Assembly: GCA_910576205.1 (NCBI GenBank)
Contig: CAJTHL010000017.1
Location: 30,702-94,701, forward strand
Source: Clostridia bacterium
GTDB taxonomy: Bacteria > Bacillota > Clostridia > Lachnospirales > Lachnospiraceae
Reading direction: 5' to 3'
Length of the DNA: 64,000 nucleotides
The notes beneath the pieces are model-generated. The model did no database searches and was not told the DNA's origin. It saw nothing but the letters and a program-made list of their open reading frames with translations. The stretch's first letter is position 1. Every line of letters begins with the position of its first letter. Below are positions 23,539-32,363 of this stretch, piece after piece. A program made the position numbers and the translations under genes.

Positions 23539-24324
23539 CTACCGCTCCGTTTTCAGCCTGTTTAAATTTGCAAGAGTATTTCTGCATCCGTCAAAAATAT
23601 ATCCCGCGTCATTATCGCAGAAAATCATCCTTGCCCCTCTTTTTAACCAGTCTCTAACAGATTCCTCATCATAACTCATTGATACACCAAAAGGAATTCC
23701 TGCTTTTCTGGCTTTTTCAGCTATTTCATCCATGACTTTTTTCACTTCCGGATGCTTTGTCTGGGCAAGCAGCCCCATCGAACCGGACAAGTCACAAGGG
23801 CCGATAATAATCCCCTTTAACCCTTTTACTTTTAATATCTCCGACAAATTTCTTACTGCCTCTATATGCTCAATCTGAACCAACGGCCAGATTTTTTTGC
23901 TGTATTTATGGATATAGTCCTGTACATCCACATTCCCATAGCGGATAGCCCTGGATGGCCCAAACCCCCGGATTCCCTCCGGCGGATACTGGCAGGCAGC
24001 CACTGCCGCTTCCGCCTCTCCTGCATTCAGAACCATGGGAAAAATAATGCCCTCCACCCCCATCTCCAAAATGGGTTTTGCCAGTACCATGTCATTCCAG
24101 GCTACCCGCACAAAAACTGCCATATCGCTGGACGCCGCTCCTATTATGGTGTTCATCAGTTGCGCCTTGTCCATTGCCCCATGTTCCGTGTCTATCCACA
24201 AGGCATCAAATCCGGCCTCCCCATACATTTCCGCCGTAGTCGCTCCTCCCCAGAATGTATGCGTTCCAAAAACAATTCCTTGTTGCTTCATTTTGTCCTC
24301 AAACCTGTCGATTTTCCATTTCAT
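23539..24324 (-). CDS. HpcH/HpaI family aldolase
   Basis: A 261-residue class II pyruvate aldolase related to 2-keto-3-deoxyglucarate and 4-hydroxy-2-oxo acid aldolases. DALWIDTEHGAMD carries the catalytic His and conserved Glu, GVEGIIFPMV and IRGFGPSRA line the phosphate-like binding region, and IIGPCDLSGSMG carries the metal-binding Asp. Start 24324 (MKWKIDRF) has AAAGGAAAAATTCTC upstream. First structural gene after the LacI regulator, so it probably splits the imported sugar acid's 2-keto-3-deoxy derivative to pyruvate plus an aldehyde. Confidence 0.92.
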   Translation of the reverse strand: MKWKIDRFEDKMKQQGIVFGTHTFWGGATTAEMYGEAGFDALWIDTEHGAMDKAQLMNTIIGAASSDMAVFVRVAWNDMVLAKPILEMGVEGIIFPMVLNAGEAEAAVAACQYPPEGIRGFGPSRAIRYGNVDVQDYIHKYSKKIWPLVQIEHIEAVRNLSEILKVKGLKGIIIGPCDLSGSMGLLAQTKHPEVKKVMDEIAEKARKAGIPFGVSMSYDEESVRDWLKRGARMIFCDNDAGYIFDGCRNTLANLNRLKTER

Positions 24325-24432
24325 GAGAATTTTTCCTTTTCTTGTCATATAAAAAATGTTATAATATTATGGGATTTTTTATGATTTTATATAAAATGCA
24401 AAAAATAATCCTGCATTGTCTGTATAGCCTTT

Positions 24433-25416
24433 TTAAAAAGTTTTTCTTTTTATAATCTCCACAGGGATAAGATAATCTTGAAATTCTCCGGTATTTTCTT
24501 TAATTCTGCCAAGCAGAATTTCCGCCGCTTTTTTTCCTATTTCCTGGTTTGGATGACGCATGGTTGATAAAGGCGGACTGGTAAGCTCCGCCCAGGGGCA
24601 GTCTCCAAAACCCAGTACAGCCACATCATCCGGAATCCGGATATTGTTATAGCTTAGACATTTCAAGGCGCTGATGGTCATCATAATATTGGCCGGAAAA
24701 AGAGCTGTCATTTTTCCGTCATCCAGAAGCTCCTGGGCTTTTTCATAGCCTCCCGAATATTTGGAGTTCCCCATCTTTACCAGAGAAGGGTCAATGGTAA
24801 TATTATGCTCTTGAAGCGCCTTCTCATATCCCCTGTATCGCACCTGGGAAGTACTGATCTCCTGGTTACCCGTAATAATGCCAATAGATTTGTGCCCGGC
24901 CTCTATCAGCATGGAGATTCCTCTGTAAACCGCGTCCTCGTCGTCTGCCAGCACACAGTCTGCCTCGTAATTTTTTGCTTTCCTGTCCAGAAAAACCACC
25001 GGGTAATCGCAGATCTCCTTCATATAAGAGTGATCTCCTATGGCGGGAAACATTAAAAGGCCGTCAATCTGCTGATAATTGAAGTTTTCAATCTGCCTGC
25101 GCTCCAGATCGATTCTGTCATGGGTATATCCCAGAATCAGCTGATAGCCTTCTTTTAACAGCACGTTTTCAATAGGCTCTATAATGTCCACCGGAAAATA
25201 CTCCGAAACCTCCGGAACCAGCAGGCCTATCCTATGGCTTACATTACTTCTAAGTCCTCTGGCATTGCTGTTTGTCACATACCCCAATTCTTTAATCGCT
25301 CTGTATACCTTTTGTTTTGTATCCTCTGCCACAAACCTGGTTTCATTAATTACATGGGAAACGGTTGTAATTGAGACCCCTGCCAGTTTAGCTACATCTT
25401 TGATTGTTACCGACAT
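24433..25416 (-). CDS. LacI family transcriptional regulator
   Basis: A 327-residue repressor. The N-terminal HTH and hinge (TIKDVAKLAGVSITTVSHVINE) are typical, followed by the periplasmic-binding-like effector domain (IGLLVPEVSEYFP, VVFLDRKAKN, GHKSIGIITG, AVLGFGDCPWAELTSPPLSTMRHP). Start at 25416 behind GAAAGGGAGAAT. A perfect 22-bp palindrome lies 16 bases upstream, so autoregulation is likely. The gene is directly upstream of the aldolase/TRAP operon on the same strand, which it probably controls in response to the imported acid. Confidence 0.93.
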   Translation of the reverse strand: MSVTIKDVAKLAGVSITTVSHVINETRFVAEDTKQKVYRAIKELGYVTNSNARGLRSNVSHRIGLLVPEVSEYFPVDIIEPIENVLLKEGYQLILGYTHDRIDLERRQIENFNYQQIDGLLMFPAIGDHSYMKEICDYPVVFLDRKAKNYEADCVLADDEDAVYRGISMLIEAGHKSIGIITGNQEISTSQVRYRGYEKALQEHNITIDPSLVKMGNSKYSGGYEKAQELLDDGKMTALFPANIMMTISALKCLSYNNIRIPDDVAVLGFGDCPWAELTSPPLSTMRHPNQEIGKKAAEILLGRIKENTGEFQDYLIPVEIIKRKTF

Positions 25417-25431
25417 ATTCTCCCTTTCATT

Positions 25432-25453
25432 AAAACGTTTGCGCAAACGTTTT
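25432..25453. promoter_or_regulatory. LacI-family operator, perfect 22-bp palindrome
   Basis: AAAACGTTTGC followed by its exact reverse complement GCAAACGTTTT. The central CG-containing palindrome AACGTTTGCGCAAACGTT fits the GalR/LacI consensus. It sits 16 bases before the LacI start codon; I did not find a second copy before the aldolase gene. Confidence 0.85.
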
Positions 25454-25518
25454 CTTTTTTTATGCTTTTATTATAAATCCTTGTTTCCCATTTGTCAATT
25501 CTAATTTTTTAAATATTA

Positions 25519-26796
25519 TCAGACCCCCACCACATATTCCACATCTGCGAATCGTACCACGTCCCCAATGGCCAGCAAAACCGTCTCATTTACATCCAGA
25601 AGCCTGTCATTGACAAAGGTTCCGTTTGTGGAATTCAGGTCTGTGAGGAAATAGCCCTGCTCCCGCTTTTCAATCTTTGCGTGAATCCTGCTGATCGTTG
25701 GATGGACAATAAGCCCATCCACCGCGCCCTCTTTTTTGCCGATCAGAAAAGAATCCCTGTGAATGGGAAGCCCGGCTATCGTGGGATTTGCGCCATATAA
25801 GGTAAGTCTTTTTCCCTGTCGGTCTGAAAGCAGCCGGGTTTCCCCCTGGAAAGAGCCCATTACCCTTTTATCCGTTTCTGCTTCCGCAAAAGGTTCCTCT
25901 CCAAACATTCCTCCCCCTAAAAAAGCGTCTCCCTCCTGGCAGAGAAGATGCTCCTCCCTGGAATTTTCTCTCCTTCCCCAGGGCCATTTTCTCCCTGCCC
26001 CCTTCTTTTTCTGCTCTGTTTCCGCAGTTCTCTTCTTCCCAGACTCTGCACTTTTTGTTCCCTTTCTTTTCGTCTGTTTTTTCTTGCGGTTCTCTCCCGG
26101 ATCATCCGCCCAGCCTTCCACTGTCTTTCCTCCCAGAGCTTCCTCCTTCCAAGCTCCATAAACGCTTTCCGGTTCCGCAATCTTCCTAACGATTGCCGTC
26201 TCCTTCGGGTTCTCCCAGGACAGGCGTACCTTTTTTGCGGACACACAGCTATCTGGTTTTTGCTCCTGAAGCTTTATGATCTCCTCTATGGAACAGTTTT
26301 CCTCACTGGCCATCTTGTAGATTTCATAACCCAGTTCCACTCCGGCGCGGTCCTGGCGGTCAAGCTTTCCAAGCAGGTATTCCGCCAGCTCAAAAAACTG
26401 TTCCTGCACAGGTTTTTCATAATAGGGAAAATAACACAGCTCTGGCATATCCGTATCCAGATTCAGATAAATATATTCCGGCCGCAGCATCAAGCGGTTT
26501 ACATCCAGCAGATATTCCCTGGCTCCCTGGAGGGCCATGTAAATCCCTTTTAAAAGGCCCATTAAATCTCCATATGTCAGCCGTTTGCGCTCCAGTATAA
26601 TATCCAGCGGCTGACGTGAGGTCACCTCATAGCAGAAACGCTGCTGCTCATTTAATCTCTGAAGCGTACATTTCAGCAGGCCCGGAATCTGGTTTTCCTC
26701 CAGCATATAAATCTCATAACCTTCCTTTGTCGTCTCCTGCTGCTCTTCCAGAATCATATAATTGTGATCCAGCTCCCTCTTATATTCCAGTTTCAT
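25519..26796 (-). CDS. FHA-domain protein with DUF6382-like N-terminus
   Basis: A 425-residue cytoplasmic protein. Residues 1-185 match the DUF6382 region common next to FHA domains in Lachnospiraceae (LDHNYMILEEQQ, GLLKGIYMALQGAREYLLD, FELAEYLLGKLDR). Residues 215-310 are a basic, acidic low-complexity linker (KKKQTKRKGTKSA). Residues 335-425 are an FHA domain: LIVHPTISRIHAKIEKRE and LTDLNSTNGTFVNDR with the conserved Ser/His and Asn. It binds phosphothreonine peptides in characterised families. It is the last gene of the Tad pilus cluster and may tie pilus assembly to Ser/Thr kinase signalling. Confidence 0.85.
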   Translation of the reverse strand: MKLEYKRELDHNYMILEEQQETTKEGYEIYMLEENQIPGLLKCTLQRLNEQQRFCYEVTSRQPLDIILERKRLTYGDLMGLLKGIYMALQGAREYLLDVNRLMLRPEYIYLNLDTDMPELCYFPYYEKPVQEQFFELAEYLLGKLDRQDRAGVELGYEIYKMASEENCSIEEIIKLQEQKPDSCVSAKKVRLSWENPKETAIVRKIAEPESVYGAWKEEALGGKTVEGWADDPGENRKKKQTKRKGTKSAESGKKRTAETEQKKKGAGRKWPWGRRENSREEHLLCQEGDAFLGGGMFGEEPFAEAETDKRVMGSFQGETRLLSDRQGKRLTLYGANPTIAGLPIHRDSFLIGKKEGAVDGLIVHPTISRIHAKIEKREQGYFLTDLNSTNGTFVNDRLLDVNETVLLAIGDVVRFADVEYVVGV

Positions 26797-26851
26797 CTGT
26801 AATCCGCCTCCAATCCGTTTCCATTCTGCGCCTGTCTGGGCAGATGTTGTT

Positions 26852-27307
26852 TTAATAACACCTTTGTAAATCCTCTATTTTTTTTCTCATTCTTAAGCTG
26901 TCAACAGGGTTTATCCGCAAAGCTTCTTTTTCCGCACTAAAAGAGATCCCCTGCAGAAAATCCGTGCTGCCTTCTATGCGAACCTGCACTTTTTCTGCCG
27001 TAACCTGCGCTTCCACCCTATAGGACGAGCAGGCCAGCCTTCTGTTTTCCAGCAAAGCCTTTACTTCCTTTTCCGCAAAAAGTTCCATCTCCCTCTGGCT
27101 GCTGTTTCTCCAGGCTGCGGATTTCTGGGCTGCCTCATAGGCTGCGGACACAAAAATACTGGTGTCATGGAAATACAGAACGGTCTGTACAAAGACCGCC
27201 AGAAGAAAGCAGATAAAGGGGAAAATGAGAGATGCCTCCACAGTAAAGCTGCCTCTTTTTCCTTTCCTGTTTTCTGTTTTCACTCCTTGCTCTTTTGTTA
27301 TTTTCAA
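26852..27307 (-). CDS. TadE-like pilus assembly protein
   Basis: A 151-residue protein with a prepilin-like N-terminus: KGKRGSFTVEASLIFPFICF, where the Glu after SFTV matches the Glu+5 rule, then a single transmembrane helix and an extracytoplasmic domain with a conserved VTAEKVQVRIEGS strand. TTG at 27307 is taken as start because it overlaps the stop of the prepilin peptidase (TTGA) and GGGAGG lies upstream. The longer open frame to 27721 only shadows that gene in another frame. It is probably a pseudopilin or assembly component cleaved by the peptidase. Confidence 0.82.
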   Translation of the reverse strand: MKITKEQGVKTENRKGKRGSFTVEASLIFPFICFLLAVFVQTVLYFHDTSIFVSAAYEAAQKSAAWRNSSQREMELFAEKEVKALLENRRLACSSYRVEAQVTAEKVQVRIEGSTDFLQGISFSAEKEALRINPVDSLRMRKKIEDLQRCY

Positions 27308-27744
27308 ATCAACAACCCTCCCACATAGGCCGCCAGCAGAAACGGCACAAACGGAATCTCCGTTTTTTTCCCTGCCTTTTTGATTGCCAGAAGCAGCAGT
27401 GACCATATGGCGCACAGGAAAAGCGCGCCTGACAGAAGCGACAATGTCCCCGCGATTCCCAGATAAACGCCTGCCACGCAGAGCAGGTATCCGTCTCCCC
27501 GGCCGATGGCTCCCCGGCTGAGACAGGACAGAAGCAGCAGCCCGCCTCCTGTCAGTATTCCACCCACAATACCGGCTGGTGTCTGATAAGCATACACACC
27601 GTTTGTCGCCAGACCCGCCGCCAGAAAAATCCCCAGGCTGACCGGCACTATTTCCTTTTTTCTGCAATCCTGCCAGGCATTCCATGCCAGCAGTATAATA
27701 ACCTGGACAGGTATAATCCAAATTTGCATAATACTAATATCCAC
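27304..27744 (-). CDS. Small A24 prepilin peptidase (second of two)
   Basis: A 146-residue, six-helix membrane protease. Catalytic aspartates are in AWQDCRKKEIV and SRGAIGRGDGYLL (GxGD). It lacks the N-terminal methylase domain, as is usual for TadV/CpaA proteins, and lies between two TadE-like genes whose products it may process. The start is GTG 27744 or ATG 27729 (MQIWIIP); neither has a well-placed ribosome-binding site, so the first fifteen bases are uncertain. Confidence 0.85.
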   Translation of the reverse strand: MDISIMQIWIIPVQVIILLAWNAWQDCRKKEIVPVSLGIFLAAGLATNGVYAYQTPAGIVGGILTGGGLLLLSCLSRGAIGRGDGYLLCVAGVYLGIAGTLSLLSGALFLCAIWSLLLLAIKKAGKKTEIPFVPFLLAAYVGGLLI

Positions 27745-27778
27745 TCCATTTCTGATGCCGTTTCCCGTTCCACACCCA

Positions 27779-28699
27779 CTAGGAACAGCCGCCGCAGGCT
27801 CCCCTCCCCGCCGTCTCGGAAAGGGGCACCAGATAAACGCTTCTCTTTAACCCGGAACAGCTTAAGCTCCGGTGATAACGGTTCCCATAGTCTGTCACGT
27901 ATACCATACCGCTGTTTCCCTGGCTGCAGCAGCTTTCACATGTCTGGTAGCGCTCTCCGTCTCTGTTGCGCATCTCATCCTGTGTGCCTGTGGGAATTGT
28001 CCGGACAGAGAGCGTCAGGTATTTACATTCCATGCTCTGGTGATAAACTGTTCCATAAGGCGTTATATAGACATAGGGCTCTTTTTTTTGGCCTCCCGTC
28101 TCCCCGGTATAGCCGACCCACGCCCGGCACACCTGCCTCTGGACTACCTGGACATGCTTTAGTCCGGGGAAGAGCCAGGGAAGCTTAAATCTATACTCTG
28201 CCACCAGCTCGATTCTGGCATCCTCCTTTAGAATCCTGCTCTTTGCCAGGGAAATCCCTGCGATTCCTCCTTCCACAAAGTCCAGGGCTGCCTTGTCCCG
28301 GCATTTTTCCTTGATTTTCTGGCGTGTACTCCACAAGCCAAAACCCTGCTCTGTCAGCGCTCCTTCGCCGCCATCGCCGGCATACTGCCCCATTTCCCGT
28401 CCCGCGTCCGCCAGAGCCTGGCCTATATCCTGGTGGAGCCGGAATAGCAGAAAAAGGCATAAAAAGCCGGAAAGGAAGTACCAGAATAAGGGTAAAACCA
28501 GGGCCGCCTCTACGGTGAGGCTTCCCTGGCATCCCATTGTGCCCCGACATTTTCTTCTCCTGGTGAAGATGGGACCGGATGTTCTCCCAGACGTATCCAG
28601 ATTCTGAATCTGTAATCCGTTTCTTTTTCTGCTGTGAGGGCCCGGCCAGCTTTCTGCCTGCCAAGGAAGAACATCCGGTCCCATCCTCCTACCAGTCAT
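27779..28699 (-). CDS. TadE-like protein with two tandem metal-binding-type (YH...C...CxxC) motifs
   Basis: A 306-residue protein. Around residue 60 is a prepilin-like motif and helix (GSLTVEAALVLPLFWYFL). The middle is an extracytoplasmic domain. The C-terminal 100 residues hold two copies of a pattern seen at the C-terminus of secreted nucleases and competence proteins: VYITPYGTVYHQSMECKYL with CESC, and VYVTDYGNRYHRSLSCSGL with CGGC. His and three Cys per copy suggest zinc. Start 28699 follows GGAGAGGAGGTTTGCGT and overlaps the DUF5702 gene by 11 bases. Confidence 0.78.
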   Translation of the reverse strand: MTGRRMGPDVLPWQAESWPGPHSRKRNGLQIQNLDTSGRTSGPIFTRRRKCRGTMGCQGSLTVEAALVLPLFWYFLSGFLCLFLLFRLHQDIGQALADAGREMGQYAGDGGEGALTEQGFGLWSTRQKIKEKCRDKAALDFVEGGIAGISLAKSRILKEDARIELVAEYRFKLPWLFPGLKHVQVVQRQVCRAWVGYTGETGGQKKEPYVYITPYGTVYHQSMECKYLTLSVRTIPTGTQDEMRNRDGERYQTCESCCSQGNSGMVYVTDYGNRYHRSLSCSGLKRSVYLVPLSETAGRGACGGCS

Positions 28700-30161
28700 A
28701 CGCAAACCTCCTCTCCGCCTGCCATTTGCCTGCCCCGGAAGCTCCCGCTCCATCCAGAATGCCGGAAAACAAAGACATTCCCTGAAAAGAAACCTGCAGT
28801 GTAAGCCCGTCTACACACTGGTCTACATAGAGATGGCGTCCCCTTTCTGTGGTACGGATTACCCCTTCCATTATGTCCAGCCCCCGCATACATTTTTCTT
28901 TCCGTCCAGCAAAGGTCAGCAGCAGGCGCAGGTAATCCTCGTATCCCTGCCCCATCTCCCAGGTCTGCCCGTCGTAGTCCGCAAGATGGCTTTTCAGTGT
29001 AAACACCTGGGATAGTGGCAGTTTCCAGGAATCTGCAGTCTTTAAAAGAGGGACTTTATTTCCCTGGAGAAGGGCCCGCACGTCCAGCACGCTCTCTCCA
29101 TAGGCCCAGCCAAGAAGAATCACCTGCTGCAAGGCCTCTACCAGTTCCGGCATCAGGGTAAAGCCGACCAGAAGCCCGGCCAGGGCATACGCCTCCTGTT
29201 TTTTGCTTTCATCTGTCAAAAGATACGCGTAGTTTGCCCCCTCCCGCAGGAGCAGAAGCCGGTTTACCACTGCCCTTAAGTTTTCCCGGTCGCTCTCTTT
29301 TCCCATGAGAATATACTCCATTTCATAGCCCAGCCAGCTTCCCGCAGGCTTTTCCTGGCAAAGCGCTTCTCTTGCATTTACAAACTTTTCCAGTTCATAG
29401 GTGTGAAACCACTGGTCATTTACCGGGTTTCCAGGAAAACGTCCTGTCGTTTTTTCTCCTTGCAGCAATGCTCTCCTGGAAGGGATTCCCTGCAAAGAAA
29501 CTGTCCTCTGGGACAGATTTTCCGGGTTTTTAATTACCGCTGCCAGAAGCGCGTCATCCTCCTGCCAGAGCTCACTTGTAGGGTCATCCACATCTTCCTC
29601 TTCTTCCTTTAGACGCCTTTGCCGCAAAATCTCCAGGTTCTGGTACTTTTGCTCTCTGGACTCCTCAAAGATGTGCTCTTGACCGCTTAATTCCCTGGCA
29701 TCCCTTTCGGTTTCCATCCAGGACGCCAGCAGGGATGCGCCCCATAAATCCTGCTCATAGGCCACTGCCTGCTCATAAAATCCCATGCCGCCCTCATCCG
29801 TAAGACGGCAATAGTTCCCTGTGTCTATGTTGCTGACCACTGTCTGGAAGGGTACAAAGGCGCTTTTTGCCTCCCCGCCCTCCCAGGACAGGTTCAGATA
29901 CAGATAGTCCAGTATTTCTGCCTCCACCTTTTCCGCTGATTCCCTTGCCTCCCCGTAGCCGGTATCCACATAAAACAGGCCATATCGCTCCCACAGCTCT
30001 TTCTGGTATTCCGACAAAAAGGAGTATTCACTGAGAACCAGGCTTCTCTGGATATCGCTGCGTTGGGCCTGCCGGTATGCCGATTCCAGGCAGGCCCCCA
30101 GAAGTGCCAGAAACAAAGGCAGCAGCAGACTGAAAAAAACAGTAATCTGCGCCCGCTTCAT
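28689..30161 (-). CDS. DUF5702 family pilus-locus protein
   Basis: A 490-residue protein. RAQITVFFSLLLPLFLALLGACLESA is a single N-terminal membrane helix of the TadE/TadG-like type, followed by SEYQKELWERYGLFYVDTGYG, characteristic of DUF5702. The rest is a long extracytoplasmic, mostly helical domain with paired tryptophans. The family is found in Clostridia Tad loci and is likely a minor pilin or assembly scaffold, comparable to TadG in position; this is an inference. Start follows AGAGGCGGCGCAT. Downstream genes overlap, so they are coupled. Confidence 0.85.
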   Translation of the reverse strand: MKRAQITVFFSLLLPLFLALLGACLESAYRQAQRSDIQRSLVLSEYSFLSEYQKELWERYGLFYVDTGYGEARESAEKVEAEILDYLYLNLSWEGGEAKSAFVPFQTVVSNIDTGNYCRLTDEGGMGFYEQAVAYEQDLWGASLLASWMETERDARELSGQEHIFEESREQKYQNLEILRQRRLKEEEEDVDDPTSELWQEDDALLAAVIKNPENLSQRTVSLQGIPSRRALLQGEKTTGRFPGNPVNDQWFHTYELEKFVNAREALCQEKPAGSWLGYEMEYILMGKESDRENLRAVVNRLLLLREGANYAYLLTDESKKQEAYALAGLLVGFTLMPELVEALQQVILLGWAYGESVLDVRALLQGNKVPLLKTADSWKLPLSQVFTLKSHLADYDGQTWEMGQGYEDYLRLLLTFAGRKEKCMRGLDIMEGVIRTTERGRHLYVDQCVDGLTLQVSFQGMSLFSGILDGAGASGAGKWQAERRFAYDW

Positions 30162-30174
30162 ATGCGCCGCCTCT

Positions 30175-30345
30175 TTAAACTTTGTTGCTCTGTTTCACAA
30201 TTTTCTTGAAAATATCCTCCACCAGCCTGGTAAGCTGCTCCTTAAAGATCAACACCAGGGAAATAAGCACCACCAGAATCAAGATCAGCTCCACAACGCC
30301 GACTCCATCCTCTTCTTTCATAAAACGCAGCCATAAATCCTTCAA
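30175..30345 (-). CDS. flp: Flp-type pilin subunit (type IVb pilin)
   Basis: A 56-residue protein too short for most ORF calls. LWLRFMKEEDGVGVVELILILVVL is the Flp pattern: a short basic/acidic leader, Gly-Val-Gly-Val-Val-Glu-Leu with the conserved Glu, then one hydrophobic helix and a charged end (FKKIVKQSNKV). Start is TTG at 30345, eight bases behind AGGAGG. It lies between TadC and DUF5702 genes. Processing is expected before the hydrophobic helix by one of the two A24 peptidases. It is the presumed major pilin. Confidence 0.8.
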   Translation of the reverse strand: MKDLWLRFMKEEDGVGVVELILILVVLISLVLIFKEQLTRLVEDIFKKIVKQSNKV

Positions 30346-30383
30346 AATTTTTACCTCCTATTCCAGTTCTGCATTCACAGCTC

Positions 30384-31622
30384 TTACATCTGCATTGACA
30401 TCAACGCTGGAGCGATTACAATTACCATTACTACTCCCAGCATTCCCACCATGGGCAGCAAGAGGCGTGTCCCCGCCTCCTCCCCCTGTCTCCTGGCCAG
30501 GCTCTTGCGCTCCTCGAATGCCTGCCACATTTCCGTCTCCAGCATTGCGCCAAGTCCCCGGGTCCCCTTTCTCACATTCTGTATCAGAAGCCCCGTCAGT
30601 TTCTTGTAGCAGGGAGCCTGACAGCGGTCAGAAAACCGTTCGTAAGCTCTCATTTCTCCCACGCCGCTTTGCATCTCGTAGCCGGTTTTCACCATCTCCT
30701 CATAGGCATAGCGGAGCCTGGCCTGGCCGTTTTTGCGCTTTTCCTGGTAATCACCCGCGATTTTTACCCAGGCGGCTCTACAGGTAAGCCCTGCCTCCAT
30801 GTAGAGTTTTAGTTTGCTGACAATCTCCGGGTAATCCATCTCCATCTGGGCTCTCTTTTTTTCTTCTTTTTTCTCCGCCTCTCTCCGGCCCGCCAGAACC
30901 TGAAAAACGGCGCCTGCCGCCCCCAGAAGCAATATGGAAATTCCTCTTTTATTTACCGGCCTCTTCCAGGAAAGCTGTATATCCCCGGCTTTCCTGGGAA
31001 GCTCCTGCTGTTCCTTATATCCGGAATCCTGCCCCTTTTGCTCCACCGCCCTCCAGAGCGCCTGGAAAAACTGCTCTTTCTCTGTAATGTCCGGCGGATA
31101 CACCCGCAGGTAAAAGGTTCTTAACAGGACTTCCTCCTCCCATTGAAGCTTTGCCGTAAGCTTTGTCACTACGCCCTCCTGGGGCAGTTCCTGCTGCTCG
31201 AGGCTTCCGTCGGAATGAACGGGGCTTTCTGAGGGGATACTCCACTCTATGGACAAAGGCAGCCCGTCCATCTCCCGGGGAAGCTTAAGCGGGGTTTTTA
31301 TATGTTCCGCATCCGGGTTTTCCCCCAGAATCCAGGTATCCAGCCCTGCCGCGGTCTGCTCCAGATATTCCCGTATTTCCTCCCTGGACAGCTTCCGCTC
31401 TTCTACGGAAACAGAAATTTTTTCCCTTCCATGCTCCCAATGCACTTCCAGCTCTTCCTCCCTGTTCCCCTGCCCCATCCGGGGACGTTCCAGAAAATAC
31501 CCTTTAGGCAGCTCACTGTCCTGAAGGTCCAGAACAAACAGAGCGGTTCCCCCTATGACCCCTGCCAGAAACAGCAGCAGGGGCTTTAGCAGTTTTTTTA
31601 TAGTTAAATCATCAAATTTCAA
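30384..31622 (-). CDS. tadC: TadC-like platform protein with large extracytoplasmic insertion
   Basis: A 412-residue inner membrane protein. Residues 14-30 form a first helix (LLLFLAGVIGGTALFVL), and residues about 35-220 form an unusual soluble domain with a strand-rich repeat-like structure. A second helix (ISILLLGAAGAVFQVL) is followed by the T2SSF/TadC core (YPEIVSKLKLYMEAGLTCRAAW, GTRGLGAMLETEM, RQGEEAGTRLLLPMVGML). TadC normally lacks the large insertion. It begins with TTG at 31622, overlapping TadB by 11 bases. Confidence 0.85.
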   Translation of the reverse strand: MKFDDLTIKKLLKPLLLFLAGVIGGTALFVLDLQDSELPKGYFLERPRMGQGNREEELEVHWEHGREKISVSVEERKLSREEIREYLEQTAAGLDTWILGENPDAEHIKTPLKLPREMDGLPLSIEWSIPSESPVHSDGSLEQQELPQEGVVTKLTAKLQWEEEVLLRTFYLRVYPPDITEKEQFFQALWRAVEQKGQDSGYKEQQELPRKAGDIQLSWKRPVNKRGISILLLGAAGAVFQVLAGRREAEKKEEKKRAQMEMDYPEIVSKLKLYMEAGLTCRAAWVKIAGDYQEKRKNGQARLRYAYEEMVKTGYEMQSGVGEMRAYERFSDRCQAPCYKKLTGLLIQNVRKGTRGLGAMLETEMWQAFEERKSLARRQGEEAGTRLLLPMVGMLGVVMVIVIAPALMSMQM

Positions 31623-32358
31623 TCTGCACCAGCCTTTTTCCCAATCTCCAGATAACTACATATACCGCCAGACAGCCCGCCATCAAAAGCCTTCCCGCAA
31701 GCCCCTTGTAGAGCACATCCAAAAACCCGCCGGAGGTCAGACGCAGGTAAAAAAGCATTCCAAAGGGCATAAGGCTCATGATATTCTGCTCGTATTTCCG
31801 GGATGCAAGTATGGTTTCAATCTCCCGTTCCATCTCAAGCTTCTCCCCTATGGTGCGCACGGTATTTCCGATCACCTTTGTGAGATCCTGGCCGCTGCGT
31901 TTTGCCGCTGCAAATACATCCGCAAACACACCGGCATCCTCCATACCGCTTCTTCCTGCAAAATCCAGGAAAACCTGCTCCACTGTCTGGCCGGATTCGA
32001 TTTTGCGCCGCATCTCTTCCAGTTCCCGGGTCATATAGGCCTTATGCCATTCCATCATGCGAAGATCCCTGGCCGCTTCCCTAAGAGCGTTTTCCACAGA
32101 AAATCCTGCCTGCAGCGCCGTGGAAATGCTCTTTATCCCTTCCCGGAATTGAAGCTTAAGCTCCCGCAGTCTCTGCTCCGCCCTCTCCCGCCTCTTCCAT
32201 TTATAGAAAAAAGCCAGAAAGGGAATCCCTGGTACAGCCGCCAGAAGGGTGTCAAAAAACAATACCGCAGCCACAAATACCAGGGCCGCCCCCTCCATGC
32301 CGTAAAGTATCCACTCCCGGAGGGAAAAGCGGTATTCCCGGTAGTCGATGGTTCCCAC
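31612..32358 (-). CDS. tadB: TadB-like platform protein
   Basis: A 248-residue membrane protein of the T2SSF/TadB family: two N-terminal helices (GAALVFVAAVLFFDTLLAAV), the cytoplasmic helical domain FREGIKSISTALQAGFSVENALREAARDL-like (shown in pieces: KSISTALQAGFSVENAL, LEEMRRKIESGQTVEQVF), and GRSGMEDAGVFADVFAAAKRSGQDL, then two C-terminal helices. It forms the platform with TadC. The GTG start at 32358 lies directly against AAAGGAG, too close to be ideal, so the first residues are uncertain. Confidence 0.87.
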   Translation of the reverse strand: MGTIDYREYRFSLREWILYGMEGAALVFVAAVLFFDTLLAAVPGIPFLAFFYKWKRRERAEQRLRELKLQFREGIKSISTALQAGFSVENALREAARDLRMMEWHKAYMTRELEEMRRKIESGQTVEQVFLDFAGRSGMEDAGVFADVFAAAKRSGQDLTKVIGNTVRTIGEKLEMEREIETILASRKYEQNIMSLMPFGMLFYLRLTSGGFLDVLYKGLAGRLLMAGCLAVYVVIWRLGKRLVQIEI

Positions 32359-32363
32359 CTCCT

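Noticed and set aside
26852..27721. A longer 289-codon version of the TadE-like gene
   Set aside because: Its first 138 codons run through the prepilin peptidase in another frame; the TTG at 27307 with TTGA overlap fits better.
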